Origin: Planctomycetota bacterium
Lineage (GTDB): Bacteria; Planctomycetota; Phycisphaerae; Phycisphaerales; UBA1924
NCBI GenBank assembly: GCA_020831805.1
Contig: JAFIFX010000001.1
Coordinates: 62,001 to 126,000, forward strand
Length of the DNA: 64,000 nt
Direction: 5' to 3'
The notes under the pieces were generated by a model, which did not search any database, was not told the origin of the DNA, and worked only from the letters and a program-made list of their open reading frames with translations. Position 1 is the first letter of the stretch. Every line of letters begins with the position of its first letter. A program made the position numbers and the translations under genes. This document shows positions 41,218-52,284 of the stretch, in pieces.

Positions 41218-42204
41218 TCAGTTCAGGCCCTTGGCGCCCAGCCAGTGCTCCGCGTCCATCGCGGCCTGGCAGCCCATCCCCGCGGCCGTCACCGCCTGGC
41301 GGTACTTGGCGTCGGCCACATCCCCGGCCGCGAACACGCCCTCGATGGTGGTTCTGCTCGACCGGTCCTTGAGATCGATGTAGCCCGCGTCGTCGAACTC
41401 GAGCCCGGTCTCACGCAGGAACTTCGTCGCCGGCGTGTGCCCGATCGCGACGAACATGCCCGCGACCTCAAGCTCCGACTCTTCCCCGGTCACGGTGTCC
41501 TGGAGCCGCATGGCGCGGATCTTCTCATCGCCCAGCACATCAAGCACGACCTTGTTCCAGAGCACCTCAGCGTTCGGTTTGGACATGAACCGTTCCTGCA
41601 TCACCTTCGAGGCTCGCAGCTGGTCCCGCCTGTGGATGACGTACACCCTGCTGGCGAACTTGGTCAGGTAGGTCGCTTCCTCCATGGCGGTATCGCCCCC
41701 GCCGACCACGGCCAGCGGCTTGTCCCGGAACACCGGCAGCGCGCCGTCGCACACCGCGCACGCCGAGACCCCGCCGCCCGAGCGGGCCAGCCGCATCTCG
41801 TTCTCCAGCCCCAGCCAGTTGGCCGTCGCCCCGGTCGCGATGATGACGGCGTGGGCCTTGATCACCTTGCCGCCGGAGGTATGCAGGGTGTGGGGCGAAC
41901 CATCGGACGAGAAGTCGCACCGAGTGATGTCCTCACCGACCACGCGCGTCCCGAAGCGCTTGGCCTGCTCCTCGAACTTCATCATCATCTCCGGCCCGCT
42001 GACGCCCTCGGGAAAGCCGGGATAGTTCTCCACATCCGTCGTGAGCATCAGCTGCCCGCCGGGCAGCACCGGCCCGGGGTCCTGCTTGGGGACGCCCACG
42101 TACACGACCGGATCAAGGTTCGCCCGCGCGGCGTAGACGGCGGCGGTCCAACCCGCCGGCCCGGACCCGATGATGACGACCTTCTCGGTGCCTGATTCGC
42201 TCAC
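41218..42204 (-). CDS. trxB: Thioredoxin-disulfide reductase
   Basis: A 328-residue FAD/NADPH flavoprotein that keeps thioredoxin reduced. The FAD motif GSGPAGWTAAVYAARA is at residues 13-28, the NADPH motif VVGGGDTAMEEA in the middle, the redox pair CAVC at Cys149/152, and the C-terminal FAD motif GVFAAGDVAD. The start chosen is the GTG at 42204, preceded by GGAGG at seven bases; the longer frame to 42369 has no family sequence. No thioredoxin gene is adjacent apart from the TlpA-like protein. Confidence 0.94.
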   Translation of the reverse strand: MSESGTEKVVIIGSGPAGWTAAVYAARANLDPVVYVGVPKQDPGPVLPGGQLMLTTDVENYPGFPEGVSGPEMMMKFEEQAKRFGTRVVGEDITRCDFSSDGSPHTLHTSGGKVIKAHAVIIATGATANWLGLENEMRLARSGGGVSACAVCDGALPVFRDKPLAVVGGGDTAMEEATYLTKFASRVYVIHRRDQLRASKVMQERFMSKPNAEVLWNKVVLDVLGDEKIRAMRLQDTVTGEESELEVAGMFVAIGHTPATKFLRETGLEFDDAGYIDLKDRSSRTTIEGVFAAGDVADAKYRQAVTAAGMGCQAAMDAEHWLGAKGLN

Positions 42205-42332
42205 TCGATGCCTCCGCTCTGATGCGTCCTGCTCCGCCGTCACGCGGCGGACTGTTCGGAACCCACCGGGCGGGCCCCTTCTTCCCGGCGATACCGGGTG
42301 GGCATCGTACGCCCCGGCTCCGCCCCGGAAAG

Positions 42333-42363
42333 AAAACCGGCCCGCGCCGGAGAACGCGGGCCG
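42333..42363 (-). terminator. Terminator after the sigma factor gene
   Basis: CGGCCCGCG (42338-42346) and CGCGGGCCG (42355-42363) pair perfectly; the AAAA at 42333-42336 provides a T-run on the minus strand. It lies 50 bases beyond the sigma gene stop. Confidence 0.75.
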
Positions 42364-42413
42364 ATTCAAGGGTGTGTGATCAGGATACCCGACGCACGCG
42401 TCGGAGGATCGGG

Positions 42414-43388
42414 TCAGCTCGCCTGCGAGCGGGTGCGCGGGGCCTGCGGCAGCTCCCGGGCCGCGACGGCGTCGGTGTCGAGATCCTCGAACACCTCCGC
42501 GCGCCGGAAGAACCGGCTGGGCTTGGCATCGCTAAGACGCTCGTTCAGACGCTGCAGCGACTCCTCGACGATCTGGCGGACACGCTCGCGGGAGATCCCC
42601 ACCGCCGCCGCGATCTCCTTGAGCGTCAGTGGCTCCTGGCCGTCCAAGCCGAACCGCAGACGCAGGATCTGGGCCTCGCGCTCGTCGATGGTCTCCATCA
42701 GACGCCGGAGGATGGCCAGCTCCTCGCTCCGGAGGGTGCGCTCCTCGGGCGTGCCGACGCGCTGGTCGGCGATCAGCTCGCTCATCTGCATCAGCCCGCC
42801 GTCGCTGTCGACCGGCGCCTGGCTGGGGGCGTGGAAGGCCTTGACCGCCCGGCGGATGATCTTGATCTTCTTGAGGGGCAGATCCATCGCGTCGGCGAGC
42901 TGCTCCATCGTCGGCGGGTGGCCGAGTTCGGCCTCCAGACGCCGCGAATGCATCTTCCACTTCGAGATCAGCTCGACCATGTAGGCCGGGATGTGGATCG
43001 GCTGGTTGGCGTTGATCAGGGCCCGCTTGATGGCCTGCTTGATCCACCAGCTCGCGTAGGTGCTGAACCGGGCCCCCTGGGCGGGGTCGAAGCCCTCAAC
43101 CGCACGCATCAGGCCGATGTTGCCTTCCTCGATCAGGTCGGTCAACGGCAGGCCCCGGTTGTTGTAGTTCTTGGCGATCGACACCACCAGGCGGAGGTTC
43201 GAGCGGATCATCCGCTCGCGGGCCTCGGGGCACTGGTCGTTGATGATCCGCCAGCCCAGCTCCCGCTCCTCCTCGGCGGTCAGGAGCGGGTACCGGTTGA
43301 TATCCTGCAGGTAAACCTGGAGGGACGAACGCACCCCATCGGGCGCACCCATAGACTGGACGCTTCTCTCACTCACTTTCCTACCCAC
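42414..43388 (-). CDS. RNA polymerase sigma factor, sigma70 family (group 1/2 type)
   Basis: A 324-residue sigma factor without the long region 1.1 of RpoD. Region 1.2/2 is complete ([66 protein letters not shown]), as are region 3 and the region 4 helix-turn-helix ([20 protein letters not shown]). The length fits RpoS/HrdB-type group 2 or a short primary sigma as in planctomycetes; the sequence cannot decide. A terminator follows, and two inverted repeats lie upstream (43448-43509). Confidence 0.92.
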   Translation of the reverse strand: MGRKVSERSVQSMGAPDGVRSSLQVYLQDINRYPLLTAEEERELGWRIINDQCPEARERMIRSNLRLVVSIAKNYNNRGLPLTDLIEEGNIGLMRAVEGFDPAQGARFSTYASWWIKQAIKRALINANQPIHIPAYMVELISKWKMHSRRLEAELGHPPTMEQLADAMDLPLKKIKIIRRAVKAFHAPSQAPVDSDGGLMQMSELIADQRVGTPEERTLRSEELAILRRLMETIDEREAQILRLRFGLDGQEPLTLKEIAAAVGISRERVRQIVEESLQRLNERLSDAKPSRFFRRAEVFEDLDTDAVAARELPQAPRTRSQAS

Positions 43389-43447
43389 CTTTCCACGGCA
43401 AGCGCCGCTAGAAAGAGACAGACCGGGACGAACCCAATCCCCTACTG

Positions 43448-43509
43448 GTTCGTGAGTCTACACGAACGGTTCCATCGACGGAAGCCTAATTCCCCTGAAG
43501 CAAGGGGAA
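43448..43509. promoter_or_regulatory. Two inverted repeats between the sigma factor and UVR-protein genes
   Basis: GTTCGTG (43448-43454) with CACGAAC (43461-43467) is a perfect 7-bp inverted repeat around AGTCTA. TTCCCCT (43490-43496) with AGGGGAA (43503-43509) is another perfect 7-bp repeat around GAAGCA. Both lie in the 274-base divergent spacer. They could be operators or leader hairpins; no T-run follows either. Confidence 0.4.
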
Positions 43510-43662
43510 AATCAGAGAACAAACCGGACTTTCAAACAACCCGTCTGGTCCGGTTGGACCGTCTGGCCGAGAAAGTCAAAAATGTGATCGGCCCATCCAG
43601 AATTTTCCTGGCACACGCCGAAATCCGTGGCATATTGCCGCCCCTCCCCGCCGGAGACCCCA

Positions 43663-44469
43663 TTGGACCGCGATCTGACCGAACTCCTGAACGATTGGCC
43701 CTTCCAGCCGGGCCAGATCAATGTGCGTCTGATCCAAGGCAATGACGGGGAACCCCGCATTCAGGTCCGCCTTGACCTCGGCATCCTGCAGATGTTCGTC
43801 GACGGACGCCCTGACGGAATCCGACCACAGGGCTTCGACAGCCTCCTCGAGTACCACGAGGCCCGGATCGACGAACTCCAGGCCTCCCGGGCCATGGAGG
43901 CCGCCCTGGGCGAAGACGAGGATGAGAACGAGGAAGAAGAGGAGCAAGTCCAGATCCTGACCCCCGAGGACTGCCGCCTGCTCCGCGAGGAGGCCGTCCA
44001 GTACTACCACCGCTACATCGCCCTGCTGGTGCTCGAGGACTACGAGGGCGTGGCCAGGGACACCTCGCGGAACCTGCGGGTGCTCGACCTGATCTACGAC
44101 CACGCCGAGCAGGATGACGACCGGCGTTCGGTCGAGCAGAACCGGCCCTACATCATGATGATGCGGGCCCGGGCCCTTGCCAGCCTGGCCCTGAAAAACG
44201 ACGAACCCAAGGCCGCCGTCCACGCGATCGAGCAGGGCCTGGAAGCCCTGCGTCAGTACTTCAGCGACCGGGGGGCGCCGGAGGCCTTCGAGCGGTCGGG
44301 CGAGGCGGCCATGCTCCGGGAGATGCGCGACGCCCTCGTGCCCAAGCTGCCCCTCTCGCAGAAGGCCGAACTCCGCCAGCGTCTGGAGGCCGCGATCGCC
44401 GCGGAGAACTACGAGCTGGCCGCCATCCTCCGGGACGAGATGCGCATGCTCGGCGACGGACCGGCATAA
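43663..44469 (+). CDS. UVR-motif protein (McsA/UvrB-UvrC motif) with helical domain
   Basis: A 268-residue protein with an acidic linker (EDEDENEEEEEQ, about residues 83-94). The C-terminal 35 residues match the UVR motif (QRLEAAIAAENYELAAILRDE) found in UvrB, UvrC and McsA, a helical hairpin for protein contacts. The middle is helical and repeat-like (HYRYIALLVLEDYEGVARDT...). The start is taken as the TTG at 43663 with GGAG seven bases upstream; a GTG at 43627 is possible but lacks a site. Function unknown; divergent from the sigma gene and upstream of the antiporter. Confidence 0.75.
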   Translation: MDRDLTELLNDWPFQPGQINVRLIQGNDGEPRIQVRLDLGILQMFVDGRPDGIRPQGFDSLLEYHEARIDELQASRAMEAALGEDEDENEEEEEQVQILTPEDCRLLREEAVQYYHRYIALLVLEDYEGVARDTSRNLRVLDLIYDHAEQDDDRRSVEQNRPYIMMMRARALASLALKNDEPKAAVHAIEQGLEALRQYFSDRGAPEAFERSGEAAMLREMRDALVPKLPLSQKAELRQRLEAAIAAENYELAAILRDEMRMLGDGPA

Positions 44470-44511
44470 TAGAGGGCGTCCGGAACGCCCCACGAACGAT
44501 CGCGAGCCACC

Positions 44512-46182
<1,671 letters not shown>

Positions 46183-46191
<9 letters not shown>

Positions 46192-48114
46192 TCGGTCCGC
46201 GGCCCGCTCCCGCCCCGCCCGCTCGACCAGCACCCGCAGCAGCGTCAGGTCCGCCGGCGTGATCCCCTCCAGCCGCGAGGCCTGCCCGAAGGTCTCGGGC
46301 CGGAACCGAGCCAGCGCCTGCCGGGCCTCGGCCCGCAGGTCGGCCATGGCCGCGTAGTCGGCCCAGTCCGGCAGCCGTCGCGCCTCGTGCTCGGACCGCC
46401 GCCGGATCTCGACCCGCTCGCGCTCGACATACGGCTCGTACCGCGCCTCGGCGTGCAGTGTCCGGACCACCGGCATCGCCAGCGCCTCGCCCGAGGCCCG
46501 CATCGCCTCGGCGAGCGCCTCGGGCCCGAAGGCCGCCACCCGGCATCGGTCCCACAGCGTCTTCTCGCCGGACCCGCCCCCGGCCGATCCGCCCCCGGCA
46601 TGCCGCGTCCGCTGCATGAACGCCCGGCCCCGGGCCAGGGCTTCCGAACGATCCTTGAAACGGGCCAGCCGCTCTGTTCCGAGCCCGTGCGATCCGAGCA
46701 GCCCCAGACGCTCGGCCAGCGGCGTCAGCCGGTCCGCCGCGTTGTCGGCCCGCAGCAGCAGCCGGTGCTCGGCCCGGCTGGTGAACATCCGGTACGGCTC
46801 CGTCGGCGTCTTGGTCACCAGGTCGTCCATCAGCACGCCGATGTATGCCTCGTCCCGGCCCAGCACGAACCGCGCCTCACCCTGGACATACAGGGCCGCG
46901 TTCAGACCGGCGACCAGCCCCTGGGCCGCCGCCTCCTCGTACCCGCTGGTGCCGTTGATCTGCCCCGCGAAGAACAGCCCCCGCACCCGCCGGGTGTGCC
47001 CGGTCGCCTCGATCTGGTGCGGCAGCACCGTGTCGTACTCCACCGCGTAGCCGTACCGCAGGATCACCGCCTTCTCACAGCCCGGCATGGTCCGCACGAT
47101 GGCGTCCTGCACATCCCGCGGCAGGCTGGTGGCGATCCCGTTGCAGTAGACCCAGTCCGAGTCCAGGCCCTCCGGCTCGAGGAACACGCCGTGGCTCTCC
47201 CGCTCGGCGAACCGAACCACCTTGTCCTCGATCGACGGGCAGTACCGAGGCCCGACCGAGTGGATCTGGCCGGAGAACATGGGCGCCCGGTGCAGGTTGG
47301 CCCGGATGAAGGCGTGGGCGTCGGGGTGGGTCTGGGTCTGGCGGCAGGCGACCTGCTCGATCACCGGGAACCGCTCGCAGGCCAGCCCGGGCACCGCCCA
47401 GCCGCCATGGCTCAGGTCGCTGAACGGCGTCGGCTCGGCGTCCCCCCACTGCTCGGGCAGGTTGTCCCAGTCGATGGTCCGCCGGTCCAGGCGGGGCGGG
47501 GTGCCGGTCTTGAGCCGCCCGAGTTCGAAGCCCAGTTCCAGGAGCGAATCGGAGATGCTCGACGCCGCCGCCTCGCCGTGGCGGCCGCCGGAGGTCTTTG
47601 CCTCCCCGGTGTGCATCAGCCCGCGCATGAAGGTGCCGGTGGTCAGCACCACGGTGTCCGACACCAGGGTCAGGACGCGTCCGTCCGGCGTCCGGGCCCG
47701 CACGCCGCCCACACGCCCGTCCGAGACCAGCAGCTCCTCCACGGCCCCCTCAACGATCCGGATCTCGCAGCGGGCCTTCAACAGGCTCTGGACGGCCTTC
47801 GGGTACCGTTGGTTATCGGACTGACATCGCGGCCCGTGCACCGCCGGACCCTTTGAGGTGTTCAGCATCTTGAACTGGATCCCGGTCGCGTCCGCGGCCA
47901 GCCCCATCAGGCCGCCCAGCGCATCGATCTCGCGGACCAGTTGTCCCTTCGCCAACCCCCCAATTGCAGGGTTGCAGCTCATGGCCCCGATCGTGTCCGC
48001 CCGCAGGGTCAGCAGGCAGACCGAATCCGGGGCGCCAAGCCGGTTGGCGGCCGCCCACGCGGCCTCCACGCCCGCGTGGCCCGCCCCGATCACGATGACC
48101 CGGAACCGCTCCAT
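46183..48114 (-). CDS. mnmG: tRNA uridine-5-carboxymethylaminomethyl modification enzyme MnmG (GidA)
   Basis: A 643-residue FAD-binding protein that, with MnmE, modifies U34 in the wobble position of tRNAs. The FAD motif VIVIGAGHAGVEAAWAAA is at residues 6-23, and CNPAIGGLAKGQLVREIDALGG follows. Later signatures include NGTSGYEEAAAQGL and TSRAEHRLLLRADNAADRLT. A Gly/Ser-rich insertion (GGGSAGGGSGEKT) lies near residue 513. The only MnmE-like gene in the window (29245-30186) lacks the catalytic Cys, so the true MnmE may lie elsewhere in the genome. Confidence 0.96.
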
Positions 48115-48253
48115 GCGAAAGATCTTACCGAGTTTGCCCCCCCTTTCTTGGCACGGGGGGAACTAACGGTTAGGCTAGTGCCGTACGGTTCTTAGTACCA
48201 TCACAGCCTCGGCCTGTCTGGCCGGGCGGGTCTGACACAGTGGAGGCATCAGG

Positions 48254-49576
48254 ATGCATTTCGGAATCTTTTCTCGCGCGACCGCCGCGGTGCTGATCGC
48301 GGGCATCTCGATCGGCATCGGTGCCTCCCAGGCGTCCGCCGACCAGATCGTCATGCGTGACGGCACCGTGTACGAAGGCACCATCGTGTCCAACACGCGG
48401 CGTGAAATCATCATCGACACCGAGATCAACGGGATCCGCACCCGGCTGACCCTCGACCGGCGCCAGATCCAGTCCATCACGGAGGGTGAGGTCGCCGCCG
48501 AAACCGCGGCCGAGGAGCCGCCCGCGGTCCGCCCGCCGGCCCTGACCCCCAACCAGCCGGTCGCTAAGGCCGCCGAGAAGAAAACCCAGCTCAAGCGTGA
48601 CGGCGTGGACCTGATCGTCGAGATCCCGATGAGCGGGACCTTCGGGCAGGACATCTACCCCCTGAGCATCGCCAACGGCCTCCAGTGGGCCTACGAGCAG
48701 GGCGCGACCGACATCGTCTTCCGCATGAACTCGCCGGGCGGCGAGGTCTGGGCGGCCGAGGAGATCGTCGAGATCATGGCCGAGTACAGCGGGCGCTTCC
48801 GCTACCACGCCCTGATCGAGCACGCGATCTCGGCCACCATCTGGCCCGCCTTCAACTGCGACACGATCACCATGGCGCCGGGCGCGACCTTCGGCGGCGC
48901 GGTGGTCTTCCGCATGACCGGCACGGGCACGACCGAGGTCGACCTGAAGATGACCTCGATCATGGCCGCCAAACTGGGCGCCAGCGCCGAGGCCAAGGGC
49001 CACTCCCCGTACCTGGTCAACGCGATGATGATGTCCGAGTCCGAGGTCTATGCCGTCAAGCGGGGCGACGAATGGGTCCTGGTGGGCACGAAGCCCGAGA
49101 GCGGCGAGTACGAGGTGATCGTGGACAGCAAGGGCGTGCTGACCCTCACCTCTGAGCAGGCGGGCAAGTTCGGCATCGCCACCGTCGTCCGCAACCGCGA
49201 CATCGACACCTTCGCCGCCGCCCAGGGCTTCGGCGAGTTCGACCACCACAGCGAGACCACCTACGAGATCGCCAAACGCCACAACGACCAGTGCAAGCGG
49301 CTCCGCGGCCAGATCATCGGGACCATCATGTCCTTCTACCGCGAGGCCGACATCTCCGGCGGACGCAGCACGACCGCCGGCTACGCGTCGTCCATCCAGA
49401 ACATGCGCCGCCAGCTCGGCCAGTACAAGGTGCTGATGAACCGGGCCGAGAGCCTCCGGATGGGCGCGATCACCGACGCCCTCGAGCGGGCTATCGATGT
49501 CCCCTTCTGGGAGCGGGAGATCGAGACCCGCATGGCCGAGATGCAACGCCAGCGTCGCCTCCGCGGACGGCCCTGA
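48254..49576 (+). CDS. Exported ClpP/crotonase-fold protein (NfeD/SppA-like)
   Basis: A 440-residue protein with signal peptide to about residue 28 (ASQASA). A short SH3-like domain (DQIVMRDGTVYEGTIVSN, residues 30-80) is followed by an Ala/Pro-rich linker, then a ClpP-fold domain: ATDIVFRMNSPGGEVWAAEEIVE and HAISATIWPAFNCDTITMAP are the regions that carry the oxyanion and Ser sites in NfeD/SppA-type proteases. The nucleophile may be the Ser in AISAT, but this is uncertain. The C-terminal 130 residues are helical. A strong terminator follows. It is divergent from mnmG. Confidence 0.75.
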   Translation: MHFGIFSRATAAVLIAGISIGIGASQASADQIVMRDGTVYEGTIVSNTRREIIIDTEINGIRTRLTLDRRQIQSITEGEVAAETAAEEPPAVRPPALTPNQPVAKAAEKKTQLKRDGVDLIVEIPMSGTFGQDIYPLSIANGLQWAYEQGATDIVFRMNSPGGEVWAAEEIVEIMAEYSGRFRYHALIEHAISATIWPAFNCDTITMAPGATFGGAVVFRMTGTGTTEVDLKMTSIMAAKLGASAEAKGHSPYLVNAMMMSESEVYAVKRGDEWVLVGTKPESGEYEVIVDSKGVLTLTSEQAGKFGIATVVRNRDIDTFAAAQGFGEFDHHSETTYEIAKRHNDQCKRLRGQIIGTIMSFYREADISGGRSTTAGYASSIQNMRRQLGQYKVLMNRAESLRMGAITDALERAIDVPFWEREIETRMAEMQRQRRLRGRP

Positions 49577-49600
49577 CCGACACCCTTTGATGCCAACACA

Positions 49601-49627
49601 AAGCCCCGCCGACGGCGGGGCTTTTTT
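49601..49627 (+). terminator. Terminator after the ClpP-fold protein
   Basis: AAGCCCCGCC and GGCGGGGCTT pair around GAC and are followed by TTTTTT. Confidence 0.9.
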
Positions 49628-49720
49628 CATGGACCGGGATTGGACTGGCAAAAACCCAGCGGCCCCACCGGCGGCCCAGGTAGGCGGCCCGATTTCGCCC
49701 GGTCGACGCGGCGATCAGAT

Positions 49721-50740
49721 TCAATCGCGGGGCTGGCCGGTGTAGACCTCCGCGCCGCTGACATCGATGCCGCGCAGCCCGCCGCGGGTCCAGCGGACGC
49801 GTCCGGGCAGCTGGTGGAAGCCCAGGATCAGGGGCGGTGGTTCGAAGGCCTGCGGGTTGTAGCGCATCAAGGTCGGGTTGGGGTTCCGGGGGGCGTTCGG
49901 GCGGAAGCCGGGGTTGATCGTGTCGCTCTTGTAGACGCGCACCGAGCCGTCGAAGAACTGCAGGGCGATCTGGGCCTGGTCATATGCGTAGAACGCGCCG
50001 GGCCGGTGGGAGTGGAAGTCATAGAACTCGAACATGTAGGCCTTCTGGCTCGGGAAGGCGACCTGGTTCAGGCGGCGCCGGCCGAGCTGATCGACCGGGG
50101 CTCCGTTGAACCAGTTGTGGTCGGAAAGGAACTGGTCGACCGTCCGGACGGGCGGGTTGCCGATGTCGGGCGCCCAGCTTGCCGGGACGACCTGGTAGGT
50201 CGAACTGAACCACCACCAATCGAAGAACTGCTGCCACTGGCCGCCGCTGGGCACATTCGAGCGGTCGGTCGGGTCTTGCTGCCACTGCTGGCGCTGGCGG
50301 TCCGATGGGCACGCGACGATCGGCTCGGGCAGGTTCAGCGTCATGTAGTCGATCAGCACCAGGTGGGTGAACTCGCGGTGCGGCAGGCGGTTGGGCGGCG
50401 GGGGCATCTCAGCCAGGTAAGTCCGGCGCCGGATGATGTCGGTCGCCTGGAAGATCGCCGCCTGACCATCGTCGTTCGGGCTTTGCAGGTCGGAAAACTC
50501 GCTCGGCGTGCGCCCTTTGCGCCAGGAGTAGGCCGGGATGAACTCGGAGAAGTCGTTGAAGTAGGTCGCGGCGGCGGTGGCGAACTGGCGCTGGCCGGAG
50601 AGGCACGCCGCCCGCTTGGCGGACTCGCGGGCCGCCCCGATCGCAGGCAAGAGAATGCCGATCAGCAGGGCGATGATGGCGATCACCACCAGCAGCTCGA
50701 TCAGCGTGAAGGCGGGCTTGGGGAGCGGACGGTGACGCAT
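49721..50740 (-). CDS. Prepilin-type protein, divergent member of the pseudopilin array
   Basis: A 339-residue pseudopilin-like protein. The N-terminus KPAFTLIELLVV is a prepilin peptidase site in which the usual Gly before Phe is Ala. The hydrophobic helix (IAIIALLIGILLPAIGAARE) follows. A large beta-rich domain contains FFDGSVR, a planctomycete DUF1559-type motif, and the conserved C-terminal RWTRGGLRGIDVSGAE. It is the most divergent of five tandem genes and lacks the paired C-terminal cysteines of the others. The ATG at 50740 precedes the prepilin leader; the frame extends to 50797. Confidence 0.85.
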   Translation of the reverse strand: MRHRPLPKPAFTLIELLVVIAIIALLIGILLPAIGAARESAKRAACLSGQRQFATAAATYFNDFSEFIPAYSWRKGRTPSEFSDLQSPNDDGQAAIFQATDIIRRRTYLAEMPPPPNRLPHREFTHLVLIDYMTLNLPEPIVACPSDRQRQQWQQDPTDRSNVPSGGQWQQFFDWWWFSSTYQVVPASWAPDIGNPPVRTVDQFLSDHNWFNGAPVDQLGRRRLNQVAFPSQKAYMFEFYDFHSHRPGAFYAYDQAQIALQFFDGSVRVYKSDTINPGFRPNAPRNPNPTLMRYNPQAFEPPPLILGFHQLPGRVRWTRGGLRGIDVSGAEVYTGQPRD

Positions 50741-50866
50741 GCGGGGGTCTCCCGGCACAGGGATCGACACCGGACCAACATGTCCGGCGTTTGACATGAT
50801 GTTAACGGATCCATCGGCCCATGCAAAGCCCGAAGTCGATTCTTCGGGAACTGGGGACTGCCCAAG

Positions 50867-50899
50867 GAAAAACCCGGCCCCGGGAGGACCGGGGCCGGG
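50867..50899 (-). terminator. Terminator after the first of four near-identical pseudopilin genes
   Basis: CCCGGCCCC (50873-50881) and GGGGCCGGG (50891-50899) pair perfectly, with AAAAA (50867-50872 region) giving a T-run on the minus strand. Confidence 0.75.
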
Positions 50900-50960
50900 C
50901 GGATGGTTCAGGAGATGTTGGCGGCTGATCCAGTCTGTTGCTGGCCCAACCTCTCAGGGG

Positions 50961-52055
50961 CTAGTTGGACTGACATTGTGCGGTGTCGGAACTGCCGAGC
51001 GCCTCGGGCCGGCCGATCTCACGACCGCCGTAGTCAAGGCCCCGCAGGCCGTGCCGCGTCCATCGATAGCGCTGGCAGTACTCTGTCGACTCGCCCAATC
51101 CGGTCTTGGGCAGCGGGAAGGTGTGCAGCGGCACATACCGCTGACGCCATTCCTGGTTGGGCTGGCCAGGATTCCAGCCTGGGTTGGCGTCGCCCGTCGC
51201 CTCGCTGCGCACCGAGCCGTCGAAGAAGCTCAGGTTGGACCGCGCCTCGGGATACATGAAGTACAACGCCTGCCGGCTGCTGAACCGGTCGAACTCCTCG
51301 AACTGCATCACCTTGCCACCCGGGAACGCGACCTGGGTGTATCGGCGGCCACCGAGCGGGATACCTCCACCACCCTGGAAAAGGTGCGGCGTGCTGGCGA
51401 TCGGGATATAGGTCGGGCTCCCACCGATGCCGTCGGTGTTCCACGCGGCGGGGACAGTCTGATATGTTGATGCGAAGGCCCATCGCTGGCGGACACCGAC
51501 ATCGGTCCAGCCGCCCGGATCGTCATAGCCACTGAAATCAGAGCCCGCGGCGTAGGGGATGTTGTTGGCGGCGGTGATGTCCGTGGGGTTCTGCTGCCAC
51601 TCGAGCAGGTTGCGGTCGAAGGGGCTCGCCGAGATCGGCTCGGGCTGCGTGTTCGTCAGGTAGTCCAGCAGCACGATGTGGCTGTAGCGGCGGTGCGCCA
51701 GGCGATTGCCAAAGTTCTTGAATCGATTGGGACCATCGAACCGCCCGGTGACCCGCATCAGGATCTCGGTCTGCTGCCAGGACGCGGCATCCTGGTCGCT
51801 GTTTGAGATACGCTTCTTGCCGTCGGGCATGTCATGCACGCCGGCCTTCCAGCTGTAGGAGAAGATCCGGTCGTTGTGGTCGGCGGCGTAGTTGTTGGCG
51901 CCCTGGTTGAGCTGACGCAGGTTCGTCTGCGACAGCACATTCCGGGCCGTGTCCCGCGCCTTGCCGATCGCCGGCAGCAGGATGCCGATCAGCAGGGCGA
52001 TGATCGCGATCACCACCAGCAACTCGATCAGCGTGAAACCCTTGTTCTTTTTCAC
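50961..52055 (-). CDS. Prepilin-type protein, array copy A
   Basis: A 364-residue protein from the GTG at 52055 (GGAGGT upstream), a start that is shared by the paralogues. The leader KKNKG is followed by FTLIELLVV and the helix. Residues 119-172 (HRRYSHIVLLDYLTN, WQQNPTDITAANNIPYAAGSD) and 237-364 (RRYTQVAFPGGKVMQFEEFD, FFDGSVRSEATGD, RYRWTRHGLRGLDYGGRE) are nearly identical to copies B-D. Residues 69-92, 104-118, 173-194 and 211-236 differ between copies. The tail holds two cysteines (EYCQ and QCQSN). A pilin-like surface or secretion subunit is likely. Confidence 0.88.
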   Translation of the reverse strand: MKKNKGFTLIELLVVIAIIALLIGILLPAIGKARDTARNVLSQTNLRQLNQGANNYAADHNDRIFSYSWKAGVHDMPDGKKRISNSDQDAASWQQTEILMRVTGRFDGPNRFKNFGNRLAHRRYSHIVLLDYLTNTQPEPISASPFDRNLLEWQQNPTDITAANNIPYAAGSDFSGYDDPGGWTDVGVRQRWAFASTYQTVPAAWNTDGIGGSPTYIPIASTPHLFQGGGGIPLGGRRYTQVAFPGGKVMQFEEFDRFSSRQALYFMYPEARSNLSFFDGSVRSEATGDANPGWNPGQPNQEWRQRYVPLHTFPLPKTGLGESTEYCQRYRWTRHGLRGLDYGGREIGRPEALGSSDTAQCQSN

Positions 52056-52284
52056 TGTGACCTCCATCGGGGAAATTTGAGCATCGGCGGACCCGGCCGC
52101 AGCTCGGCGATGCGGGGCCGTCGTGGTCCTTCGGTGTCTGGTCCTATCCGGGGAACAGGCTCAGACGGTTGCATTGAATGAAGATTCCTTTGTGATCTCA
52201 AGTAGTCATGAAAAAGTTGGTAAGAATCAGGGTCGAAGCCCAAGACCATACAGAGGTTTTTTGCCCACAGAACAGAATGTGAAC

